Positions 42,965 to 49,926 of a stretch of 52,734 bases of DNA are shown here, one piece after another. Under the pieces are notes generated by a model. It was not told the DNA's origin, did not search any database, and saw nothing but the letters and a program-made list of their open reading frames with translations. The stretch is from Dyella choica (GTDB lineage Bacteria > Pseudomonadota > Gammaproteobacteria > Xanthomonadales > Rhodanobacteraceae): NCBI RefSeq assembly GCF_003977665.1, contig NZ_RYYV01000026.1, positions 1-52,734 of the forward strand. Reading direction: 5' to 3'. The first letter of the stretch is position 1; each line of letters opens with the position of its first letter. Both the position numbers and the translations under genes were made by a program.

Positions 42965-43376
42965 CAGCGACCACGTAGCCTGGGAGGACAATCGTAGGCT
43001 GGGTCGGCAAACCCAGCATTGCCATGCACGCAACCGCACGATGCTGGGATTGTCATCCCCGCCTACGACCCGTGAATCAACCCGTCCCGCTTATTTCCAT
43101 ATAAATCAACATACTTAGACATCCAAATTCACGTCATCATCACATTCCCAAGCCTAGGATTTCACACGCAGTAGTCAAATACAGGAACCGGGGCCACATC
43201 CTTTGGTAGCCAGGCGGCGCCGCCCCTTCGGCGCCCCATGAAAGCGTGATGGTGACAACCGCTGCCCGGGCCGGCTGCTTCCCGCCCGACAGTCCACAAA
43301 ATCGGCGGCGGCCGAATCTTCCTTGCAGCACTTTACCGGTCATCCCGTTGTGCCGTTCCTCACGGAGAGAGCCGCC
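42965..43376 (+). other. Gap before the terpene synthase gene
   Basis: A 412-bp gap holding a REP pair (42994-43066), then an AT-rich patch (about 43085-43145, including CATATAAATCAACATAC) unlike the surrounding GC-rich DNA and a plausible promoter area, then 200 bp of GC-rich DNA with GGCGCCGCCCCTTCGGCGCC as a strong hairpin near 43217. No gene was seen. Confidence 0.5.
42994..43066 (+). repeat. REP pair (BIME-like) after the alpha-glucosidase gene
   Basis: GTAG plus GCTGGGT-CGGCA-AACCCAGC faces GCTGGGAT-TGTC-ATCCCCGC plus CTAC. The linker ATTGCCATGCACGCAACCGC is closely related to that of 44486-44558, so the unit spread as a pair. A further degenerate GTAGCCTGGG lies at 42975. Confidence 0.85.
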
Positions 43377-44405
43377 ATGCACCGCTTTGAGAGTCTGCCT
43401 GCCAATTACGCACCGTTCGCAGCGCCGCTGGAGTACGAGGCACCGAATGGATTGCGCCTGCCGAATCTGCACTATCCCTGGGCGAGCGCGTGCTCCCCGC
43501 ATGCGCCCTTTGTGGAAGCGCGCATGCAGCAATGGCTGGTACAGCACGGCCTCATTCCCAACGAGCATTACCGGGCACGCATCGCACAGGCCAAATTCGG
43601 CTGGCTCGCCGCGCGCTGCCACCCCTATGCGTCGCTTGAGCGGCTGCAGACCATTGCCTATTTCTATGCCTGGTATTTCCTAGTCGACGACTGGTTCGTC
43701 GGCCGCACCGAAAAGGTATCGGCCTACACCATTTCCAATCTTGAGGCGGTGATCGATGTACTCGACATCGGCCGCATCGGCAACGAGCCGGTGTACGGCG
43801 AAACCGCCTGGGTGGATCTGTGCCGGCAGCTGCGGCTGAGCATGTCCGACGCCCAGTTCGAGCGTTTCGCGCATGCCATGCATCTGTGGGTGGGAATGGC
43901 CGGCCTGCGCATGCTGGAACATTCGCATGCGCGCACAGCTCCCGCGCATCGGCATGAAGCCATCCTGCGCCATGCCGGAGGCCTTTATCCCTGTCTGTAT
44001 CTGATCGATTTCGCCAACGGCCTGCCGCTAGCGCAGGAGGAGCACGACCAGGTCGATGTGCAGCAATTGCGCCGGCATACCAATCGCGTCGTGTGCTGGA
44101 GCAGCGATGTGCAACATCTGGGTCTGGACGTCCACCAGTCGGCCCCGCATCGGAACACGGTGGCGCTGTACGCCAGTCAAGGCTATTCGCTACAGCGCAG
44201 CTTGGACCGCGTGGGCGAACGCATCCGTACGGAGATCGACGCCTTCATGGTCGCGGCCAGTGCGGTGAGGGAAGACGCCGGCCCCGCGTTATCCAGCTAC
44301 ATCCGCGGACTGAAGCATTGGATGAGCGGGTACCGGGACTGGCTGGCCTCGCAGCATGGAATGCGGGCCTTTACTGAGACAGAAGCCGCGATCAAGGCCT
44401 GGTAA
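43377..44405 (+). CDS. Class I terpene synthase family protein with altered metal motifs
   Basis: A 342-residue protein with the bacterial class I terpene cyclase fold, which ionises prenyl diphosphates with a Mg cluster. The first motif is FYAWYFLVDDWFVGRTEK near residue 105: DD is kept, but the usual acidic residue four or five positions on is missing, with E only at plus eight. The second (NSE) motif reads NRVVCWSSD near 238, i.e. N-x3-C-x3-D in place of N-x3-S-x3-E. The C-terminal helix has HWMSGYRDW. GGAGAG precedes the ATG. The product is unknown; activity is probable, not certain. Confidence 0.8.
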   Translation: MHRFESLPANYAPFAAPLEYEAPNGLRLPNLHYPWASACSPHAPFVEARMQQWLVQHGLIPNEHYRARIAQAKFGWLAARCHPYASLERLQTIAYFYAWYFLVDDWFVGRTEKVSAYTISNLEAVIDVLDIGRIGNEPVYGETAWVDLCRQLRLSMSDAQFERFAHAMHLWVGMAGLRMLEHSHARTAPAHRHEAILRHAGGLYPCLYLIDFANGLPLAQEEHDQVDVQQLRRHTNRVVCWSSDVQHLGLDVHQSAPHRNTVALYASQGYSLQRSLDRVGERIRTEIDAFMVAASAVREDAGPALSSYIRGLKHWMSGYRDWLASQHGMRAFTETEAAIKAW

Positions 44406-44410
44406 GCCTC

Positions 44411-44608
44411 AGGACCCTCTGATCTATTCCTACGCATCCGTCACCACACGCTCGGGGGCCTCACTGTATGCGCGTCAGGCGGAGCGTAGGCTGGGATGGC
44501 AATCCCAGCATTGCCATGCTTGCAGCCGCGCGAGGCTGGGATTGCCATCCCAGCCTGCGGGCCTTCTGGACGTCATGCCGGGCACGTAGGAATAGACCAG
44601 AGGGTCCT
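44411..44608. repeat. Nested 198-bp inverted-repeat structure (MITE-like)
   Basis: Arms of 24 bp, beginning AGGACCCTCTGATC (44411-44434) and mirrored at 44585-44608, match at 23 of 24 positions and enclose a complete REP pair. The left arm starts five bases after the terpene synthase stop. No target-site duplication is obvious. Confidence 0.8.
44486..44558 (+). repeat. REP pair (BIME-like) inside the nested structure
   Basis: GTAG plus the perfect GCTGGGAT-GGCA-ATCCCAGC (44486-44509) faces GCTGGGAT-TGCC-ATCCCAGC plus CTGC (44535-44558). The linker ATTGCCATGCTTGCAGCCGC is shared with the pair at 42994. Confidence 0.9.
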
Positions 44609-44872
44609 TGGCGAAACATCGTTCACCACGCTACCCCAAAAGCCCCCGGCGATTGCGAATGTAACCAAAAGTCGACTAGCTGAAAGCTAACGTGGTTAAA
44701 ATCTCGTGGTTCGGCCGGGCGCTCGCATCCCCCCGCCCGGGCGGCCGCGTCCGGCTTGAAGGACGTCCGCCCTGCGACGCGTCTCCATGTCCCCGCAGCT
44801 TGCGCGCTCCCAAGCGCGCACGGCGGGGTCATTGTGGCCGGCGTTGCTCCGACACCATCGAGGAACAAGCTT

Positions 44873-46375
44873 TTGAACACAGCGAACGACACGGCAGCAC
44901 GACGCAACCCAGGCGTAAGCGGCATGAGCCTGTATGTACCCCGCCCACGCGTGTCCCTGCGCGACTGGTGCGAATGGACCGGCAACTCCTGGGACAAGGT
45001 CCAGGCCGTGGTAGGCCGCAGTTTCCGCCAGCCGGCGCCGTATGAAGACGCCTACACCATGGCTGCCACCGCCGTACTGCGGCTGATCTGCCAGTACAAC
45101 ATCGACCCGCGCAACGTCGGCCAGCTTGCGCTCGGCACTGAAAGCAGCAAGGACAACTCAGCCGGCGCGGTGATCGTGCGTGGCATGGTGGATCGCGAGC
45201 TGGAACGCCTGGGGCTGCCGCGCCTTTCACGCCAGTTGGAAGTACCGGAGTTCAAGCACGCCTGTCTGGGCGGCGTCTATGCCCTGAAGAGCGCACTACG
45301 CTACGTGGGATTCGATGCCAACGGCCGCCAGGCGATCGTCGTGTGCAGCGATATCGCCGCCTACGAGCGCGGGTCCAGTGGTGAGCAGACGCAGGGCGCC
45401 GGCGCAGTGGCGATGCTGGTGGAGGCACAGCCCAAGCTGTTCGAGGTGGATCTGGCCCATGCCGGCAGCGCCTCCGATTACCGCGGCCCGGACTTCCGCA
45501 AGCCGTTCCTTCGCCACTTCCATCACGAATACGGCCAGCGTCACCGCCGCCTGCACGATTTCCCGATCTTCAGCGGCAAATACTCCACCTTCGCCTATCT
45601 GGACGAAGTGGGCCAGGCCACCGATGCGATGATCCAGCGGCTGGGCGTGTCGGATCTGGACCTCCTCGAAAGCGCGGGCGGGCTGTTCTTCCATCGCCCG
45701 TACCACATGATGCCGTTGCAGGCCCTGGCCTTCATCTACGCCCGCGCCCTTGCACGCGCACCGCAGCCCCATGCCGGTTTCCAGGCCCTGTGCGAGCTCT
45801 CTGGCGTCTCGCCGGACGGCGTAGTGGCCGAATGCCGCAACACGCCGGACCTGTATGGCGAGTTTGTGCGCCAGGGCGCGCATGCCGACGCCGCCCAGGA
45901 TGCGCACCCGCTCACCACCAAGCTGTCCGGCGTGGTGCGCAAGAGCCCGGCGTTCCAGCAGTTGCTGGCCACGCGCGTCAACCAGGGCACCGATTGGGCC
46001 ATGGAGCTGGGCAATCTCTATACCGCCGCGCTGCCGGCGTGGATCGCCGCCGGCTTCGAGCAGGCGCTGGAAAGCAACGTCGAATGGACGGATGCCAGGC
46101 TCTATGCGATCGGCTACGGCAGCGGCGACGCCTCCGAAGCCATTCCGCTGCGCGTGGTGCCGGGCTGGCGCGAAGCGGCGGCGAAGATCGGCTTTCGCGC
46201 GGCCTTGGCCGAGTCCACCGACCTGACCCGCGAGCAGTACGAAGCGTTGCATGATGGCCACGAGGTGGAACTCGACTGCCCTCCCACCAACCAGTTCGTG
46301 ATCGCGCGCACTGGCGATACCTACGAAGCGGCGTTCCAGGATCTCGGCGTGGATTACTACGACTACGCGCAGTGA
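44873..46375 (+). CDS. Hydroxymethylglutaryl-CoA synthase family protein
   Basis: About 500 residues if the TTG at 44873 is used, with GAGGAAC upstream; the first ATG (44924) would cut into the conserved GVSGMSLYVPRPRVSL strand. Thiolase-fold HMG-CoA synthases condense acetyl-CoA with an acetoacetyl thioester. The triad is visible: Glu in ALGTESSKD, Cys in FKHACLGGVYAL, His in FFHRPYHMMPLQA. Also seen are GEQTQGAGAVAML, FSGKYSTFAYL, GNLYTAALPAW and AIGYGSG. It is longer than typical bacterial members. It may feed isoprenoid or beta-branch chemistry, with the terpene synthase gene just upstream, but no other mevalonate gene is in view. Confidence 0.82.
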   Translation: MNTANDTAARRNPGVSGMSLYVPRPRVSLRDWCEWTGNSWDKVQAVVGRSFRQPAPYEDAYTMAATAVLRLICQYNIDPRNVGQLALGTESSKDNSAGAVIVRGMVDRELERLGLPRLSRQLEVPEFKHACLGGVYALKSALRYVGFDANGRQAIVVCSDIAAYERGSSGEQTQGAGAVAMLVEAQPKLFEVDLAHAGSASDYRGPDFRKPFLRHFHHEYGQRHRRLHDFPIFSGKYSTFAYLDEVGQATDAMIQRLGVSDLDLLESAGGLFFHRPYHMMPLQALAFIYARALARAPQPHAGFQALCELSGVSPDGVVAECRNTPDLYGEFVRQGAHADAAQDAHPLTTKLSGVVRKSPAFQQLLATRVNQGTDWAMELGNLYTAALPAWIAAGFEQALESNVEWTDARLYAIGYGSGDASEAIPLRVVPGWREAAAKIGFRAALAESTDLTREQYEALHDGHEVELDCPPTNQFVIARTGDTYEAAFQDLGVDYYDYAQ

Positions 46376-46396
46376 TCTTTCCGCTGCCGGACTCCC

Positions 46397-46460
46397 GCAG
46401 GCTGGGATGAATTCCCAGCTTGCGTACCGATGGCGATGCTGGGATTTCATCCTGGCCTAC
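46397..46460 (+). repeat. REP pair (BIME-like) before modE
   Basis: GCAG plus GCTGGGA-TGAAT-TCCCAGC faces GCTGGGAT-TTC-ATCCTGGC plus CTAC. Its linker (TTGCGTACCGATGGCGAT) resembles the reverse of the linkers at 42994 and 44486. Confidence 0.8.
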
Positions 46461-46503
46461 ACGGCTAAAATGGCTCCCGTCGGTCCATCAGGCGGGCGGG
46501 GGA

Positions 46504-47298
46504 ATGTTCAAGCTCAAAGGCATACTGTCGCTGCAGGTGGGCGACCGGACGCTGGGCGGCGCCGATCGCGTCGCCCTGCTGGCGAAGATCGATGAAACCG
46601 GCTCCATCACCGCCGCCGCGCGCGCTCTCGGGATGAGCTATAAGGGCGCATGGGATGCGATCGACGCCATGAACAATCTGGCAGACGAGCCCCTGGTGAT
46701 GCGCGCGGCCGGTGGCAAGGGCGGCGGCGGCACGCACCTCACCGAACGCGGCCGGCGGTTGGTCGAAACCTTCGCGGCGCTGGAAGAAGTGCATCGCCGC
46801 TTTCTCGAACAGTTCGACACGCTGGCCGATACCTCTGCCGCCGACATCAAGCTGATCAGGAGCCTTATGTTGCGCACCAGTGCACGCAATCAGTTTTCGG
46901 GGCGCGTGGCGGCGATCCACAAGGGCGTGGTCAACGATACGGTGGAACTGGAGTTGCCCGGCAGCAATCGCGTGGTCGCCAATCTCACCCGCGAGAGCAC
47001 GGAGAATCTGGGCCTGAAGATCGGTAGCGAAGCGATCGCCCTGATCAAGGCTTCCTCGGTGCTACTGGCCCTGCCGGACTCGGGTCTGCATCTGTCGGCA
47101 CGCAATCAATTTCCGGGCACGATCGTCCAGGTCATCGAGGGGCCGGTCAACTCGGATGTGCGCCTGCAGCTTGCCGGTGGCAACGTGATGGCGGCGGTCG
47201 TGACCACCGAAAGCGCGTCCCAGCTGGGCCTTCGGCAAGGGACTCCGGTAGTGGCCGTCGTGAAAGCCTCGAGCGTGATGCTCGGGACCACCCGCTGA
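46504..47298 (+). CDS. modE: Molybdate-responsive regulator ModE
   Basis: A 264-residue regulator. The N-terminal LysR-like winged helix is clear (RVALLAKIDETGSITAAARALGMSYKGAWDAIDAMNNLADEPLV, then KGGGGTHLTERGRRLVETF), followed by two TOBE/Mop domains that bind molybdate (SARNQFSGRVAAIHKGVVNDTVELEL and SARNQFPGTIVQVIEGPVNSDVRLQL). It normally represses molybdate uptake genes when molybdate is plentiful. No modABC genes are in the window, but a ModE-like box lies downstream before the porin gene. GGGGGA precedes the ATG. Confidence 0.95.
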   Translation: MFKLKGILSLQVGDRTLGGADRVALLAKIDETGSITAAARALGMSYKGAWDAIDAMNNLADEPLVMRAAGGKGGGGTHLTERGRRLVETFAALEEVHRRFLEQFDTLADTSAADIKLIRSLMLRTSARNQFSGRVAAIHKGVVNDTVELELPGSNRVVANLTRESTENLGLKIGSEAIALIKASSVLLALPDSGLHLSARNQFPGTIVQVIEGPVNSDVRLQLAGGNVMAAVVTTESASQLGLRQGTPVVAVVKASSVMLGTTR

Positions 47299-47314
47299 GC
47301 AACCCCGTTCGAAA

Positions 47315-47362
47315 CCATCCTAAGGATGGTCTGAAAAAAATCCGTCCTGGATTTTTTCAGAC
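47315..47362 (+). terminator. Tandem hairpins after modE, second terminator-like
   Basis: CCATCC-TAA-GGATGG (47315-47329) is followed by GTCTGAAAAAAATCC / GGATTTTTTCAGAC (47329-47362), whose stem carries an A run and a T run so it could end transcription in either direction. A third hairpin, GCTCTGA-ATAAA-TCAGAGC, lies near 47385-47403. Confidence 0.65.
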
Positions 47363-47425
47363 GCGCATCCTTGCACCGCGGAAGCTCTGAATAAATCAGA
47401 GCCGCCCTAAGCGGCATCCGGAAAC

Positions 47426-47449
47426 CGTCATATACTCGTTTATATAGCG
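47426..47449 (+). promoter_or_regulatory. ModE-like operator before the porin gene
   Basis: CGTCATATA-CTCGTT-TATATAGCG, with inverted ATATA/TATAT halves and CG ends, strongly resembles the ModE box of the E. coli modA promoter as I remember it (CGTTATAT...ATAACG). It ends 47 bases before the porin start and likely overlaps its promoter. Confidence 0.7.
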
Positions 47450-47496
47450 CCAGGCCGGGCTACCTGGCGATCGGCCACTTGCGATGGGGAATGGGC

Positions 47497-48813
47497 ATGT
47501 TGAAGCAACGGGCGCTTGCCGCCATGGTTGGACTACTTGCGGCCTGCGGCGTAGCGCACGCGGACGACGACATCTTCAGTAACGGCCATGTGGACGGCGA
47601 TCTGCGCCTCTACAACTTCGACCGCCTCTACGCCAGCAAAACCGTATCGAACGCCAGCGCCCTCTCCGCCGGCGCATTGATCAACGCGCAAACCGGCAGC
47701 TTCCTCACCGGCTTCAGCATCGGCGGTTCGTTTGTAACGGTCAATTCGTTCGGCACGCATTCGAACGAAACGGCAAAGATCGATACCACGTTGGCCGGCC
47801 CGAACAACTCGATCGGCACTTTCAGCCAGGCCTATCTGCAATACCAGCACGGCATCTTCCTGTTTCGCGGCGGCTATCAATACCTCGCCGACGACCCGTG
47901 GATGGGTAACAATGATTCGCGCATCATCCCCTCCTCGTACAACGCGCTGAAGCTGCAGATCACGCCCATGCGTGGCTGGAACCTGTTCGCCTTGCGCGAA
48001 TACAGTTGGAAGAGCCGCACCTCCTCCGGCATGTTCCCGGACAACCTGTACTACCCGTCCAAATACGACGGCGATTCGATGTACGGCAACAACGGTTCGC
48101 TGCCGCTGCACGCGCGTTCCGCACCGGGTACCTGGGAAGGCGGCACTACTTACGTCCAAGGCGGGCTGAGCGCGCAGTTGCGCTATTACGACTTCATACA
48201 TTTCGCCCGCACCGGGTACGCGGTGGGCAGTTACGTGTTCGAGACCGGTTCGGGCTTCAATCCCGTCATCGGCACTCAGTACCTGGTGCAGAACGGCGGA
48301 TCGGACAACCGCTTCACCGAAACCGGCACCAAGCTCTTCGGCGTGACGGGAACGCACGTGAAAAGCCGTGTCATCGGCGGCGACCTCGGCGTAGTGATTC
48401 CCAACGGCCGCTTCGACCTGTACTACAACAAGGTAGCACACGAGGCCGGTGCGGTGGGCGGCGGCGCGGTGATTTCGCCATACACCATGAACTACGGCAC
48501 CGACCCGCTGTTCACCACTTCGATGATCCGCGGCCTGGTCGAAGCCGGCCCGGGCCGCGCGTGGAAAGGCAAGTTCACCTACGACCTGCTGGACAAGAAA
48601 CTGGAACTTACGGCCGCCTACGCGAAATACCTGACGGATTACCGAGGCAACAGCCACGACCTGTATTTCGACGTGATCTATCACCTGGACGGCGTCCTCA
48701 AGGGCTTGACCCTGCGCAACCGCTGGGAGCTCTCCAACGGCGGCATCGGCAACCTCAACCCAAGCAACAAGACCTTCGTCTACAACCGCGTGATGATCGA
48801 CTACAAATTTTGA
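47497..48813 (+). CDS. OprD-like outer-membrane porin, probably ModE-controlled
   Basis: A 438-residue protein with a signal peptide (ALAAMVGLLAACGVAHA) and a beta-barrel pattern throughout. It opens DDDIFSNGHVDGDLRLYNFDRLYASK and has GTFSQAYLQYQHGIFLFRGGYQYLADDPWMG, as in the OprD/porin family, and ends with the aromatic YNRVMIDYKF. The ATG at 47497 has GGGGAA six bases upstream. It lies directly downstream of modE with a ModE-like box between them, so it may admit molybdate or a related ligand. The substrate is inferred from context only. Confidence 0.82.
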   Translation: MLKQRALAAMVGLLAACGVAHADDDIFSNGHVDGDLRLYNFDRLYASKTVSNASALSAGALINAQTGSFLTGFSIGGSFVTVNSFGTHSNETAKIDTTLAGPNNSIGTFSQAYLQYQHGIFLFRGGYQYLADDPWMGNNDSRIIPSSYNALKLQITPMRGWNLFALREYSWKSRTSSGMFPDNLYYPSKYDGDSMYGNNGSLPLHARSAPGTWEGGTTYVQGGLSAQLRYYDFIHFARTGYAVGSYVFETGSGFNPVIGTQYLVQNGGSDNRFTETGTKLFGVTGTHVKSRVIGGDLGVVIPNGRFDLYYNKVAHEAGAVGGGAVISPYTMNYGTDPLFTTSMIRGLVEAGPGRAWKGKFTYDLLDKKLELTAAYAKYLTDYRGNSHDLYFDVIYHLDGVLKGLTLRNRWELSNGGIGNLNPSNKTFVYNRVMIDYKF

Positions 48814-48822
48814 GCGCGGGGC

Positions 48823-48850
48823 GTAGGCTGGGATGGTCATTCCTGCCTGC
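48823..48850 (+). repeat. Single degenerate GTAG REP element
   Basis: GTAG plus GCTGGGAT-GGTC-ATTCCTGC then CTGC, an imperfect palindrome, nine bases beyond the porin stop. Confidence 0.65.
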
Positions 48851-48945
48851 AAGTTTTAAGGGCGCGTGAAGCGGCGGCGGAGGCCGTCTTCCTTTTGTAC
48901 GACGCCGGCGCCTATGATCCCTGCAACTTTTTCGCGGAGCGAAGC

Positions 48946-49164
48946 ATGCGTGCCATCCTGATCATCCTGGGGCTCGGGCTGCTGGTCGGCGGCCTGTGGG
49001 TCATCTTCGGCAACGGCAGCTACACCCAAACCGAAACCTTGGTCCAGATCGGCTCGGCCAAGCTCACCGCCACGCACGACAAGGCGATTCCGTCGTGGAT
49101 GGGTATCGGCGGGATCGTGCTGGGTGTGCTGCTGACGGCAGGCGGCTTGTTTTCCAAGCGCTGA
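48946..49164 (+). CDS. Small two-helix membrane protein
   Basis: A 72-residue protein with two predicted membrane helices (AILIILGLGLLVGGLWVIFG and MGIGGIVLGVLLTAGGLF) joined by a polar loop with QTETLVQIGSAKLTATHDKAIPSW. The ATG at 48946 has GGAG six bases upstream. It resembles small inner-membrane proteins of unknown role common in proteobacteria. It converges on kdpE. Confidence 0.7.
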   Translation: MRAILIILGLGLLVGGLWVIFGNGSYTQTETLVQIGSAKLTATHDKAIPSWMGIGGIVLGVLLTAGGLFSKR

Positions 49165-49227
49165 GCGCATGCGTCGGGATGACGACCTGGCCAGAGCAAG
49201 GCATACGCAAAATCGCGAGAATGGCCC

Positions 49228-49926
49228 TCACCCATTCCCAGCCAGAAAGCGGTACCCCACTCCCGGCTCCGTCTTCAGCCACCGCGGCGTCGTCGGATCA
49301 TCCCCCAGCTTCTGCCGTAATTTGCCGAGCACGATGCGCAGGTAGTGCGTGTCATGCACATGCGTGCCACCCCAGATCTCGCGCAACAGCTGCTGTTGGC
49401 TCACTACGCGACCGGCGTGACGCACCAACATCGCCAGTACCGCGTACTCCTTGCGCGTCAACGCAAGCGGCTCACCGTCAAGCGTTACTTCGCGCAAGCC
49501 GAGGTCGATATGCAGACGCTCGTCCTGATAGCGCGGCAAGGCTTCAGCGCCGGTGGCACGGTTGCGCAGCAAGGCGCGCAGGCGTGCCATCAGCTCCTGT
49601 ATGCCAAATGGCTTGGTCATGTAGTCGTTCGCGCCCGTGTCCAGCGCCTTGACCTTTTCGTTCTCGGCATCGCGGACCGAAAGCATCAGCACCGGCACCT
49701 GCGTCCATTGGCGCAATTCGGCCAGCACTTCATGGCCTTCGCGGTCGGGCAGGCCGATATCCAGGATCACCAGGTCAGGATTGCGCGTGGCGGCAAGGGC
49801 CAAGCCTTCGGCGGCATTGGCCGCCAGCAGCACGTCGTAACCCTCGGCGCGCAAGCCGATGTCGAGAAATTTGCGGATCTGCGTTTCGTCATCGATGACC
49901 AGGACGCAGGGGTTGGCGGCTGTCAT
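49228..49926 (-). CDS. kdpE: Response regulator KdpE
   Basis: A 232-residue OmpR-type regulator. The receiver domain has [14 protein letters not shown] and the phospho-acceptor aspartate in [13 protein letters not shown] near residue 54, plus [30 protein letters not shown]-type ending; the C-terminal winged helix ends [11 protein letters not shown]. It activates the kdpFABC potassium-pump operon when phosphorylated by KdpD. Its start overlaps the kdpD stop by four bases (ATGA), so they are translated together. Confidence 0.96.
   Translation of the reverse strand: [232 protein letters not shown]

Larger units (their letters stand above)
44406..44872 (+). other. Gap between terpene synthase and HMG-CoA-synthase-like genes
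   Basis: A 467-bp gap. It contains the nested inverted-repeat structure (44411-44608) with a REP pair inside, then GC-rich DNA with a GGCCGGGCG...CGCCCGGGCGGCC-like hairpin near 44717-44745. A likely ribosome site, GAGGAACAAG, precedes the next gene. No gene seen. Confidence 0.5.

Noticed and set aside
42994-46460. Regularly placed palindromes at 42994, 44486 and 46397, considered as a CRISPR array
   Set aside because: Spacing is 1.5-1.9 kb with genes between, the units are short palindromes, and there are no uniform spacers or cas genes. They are REP elements.
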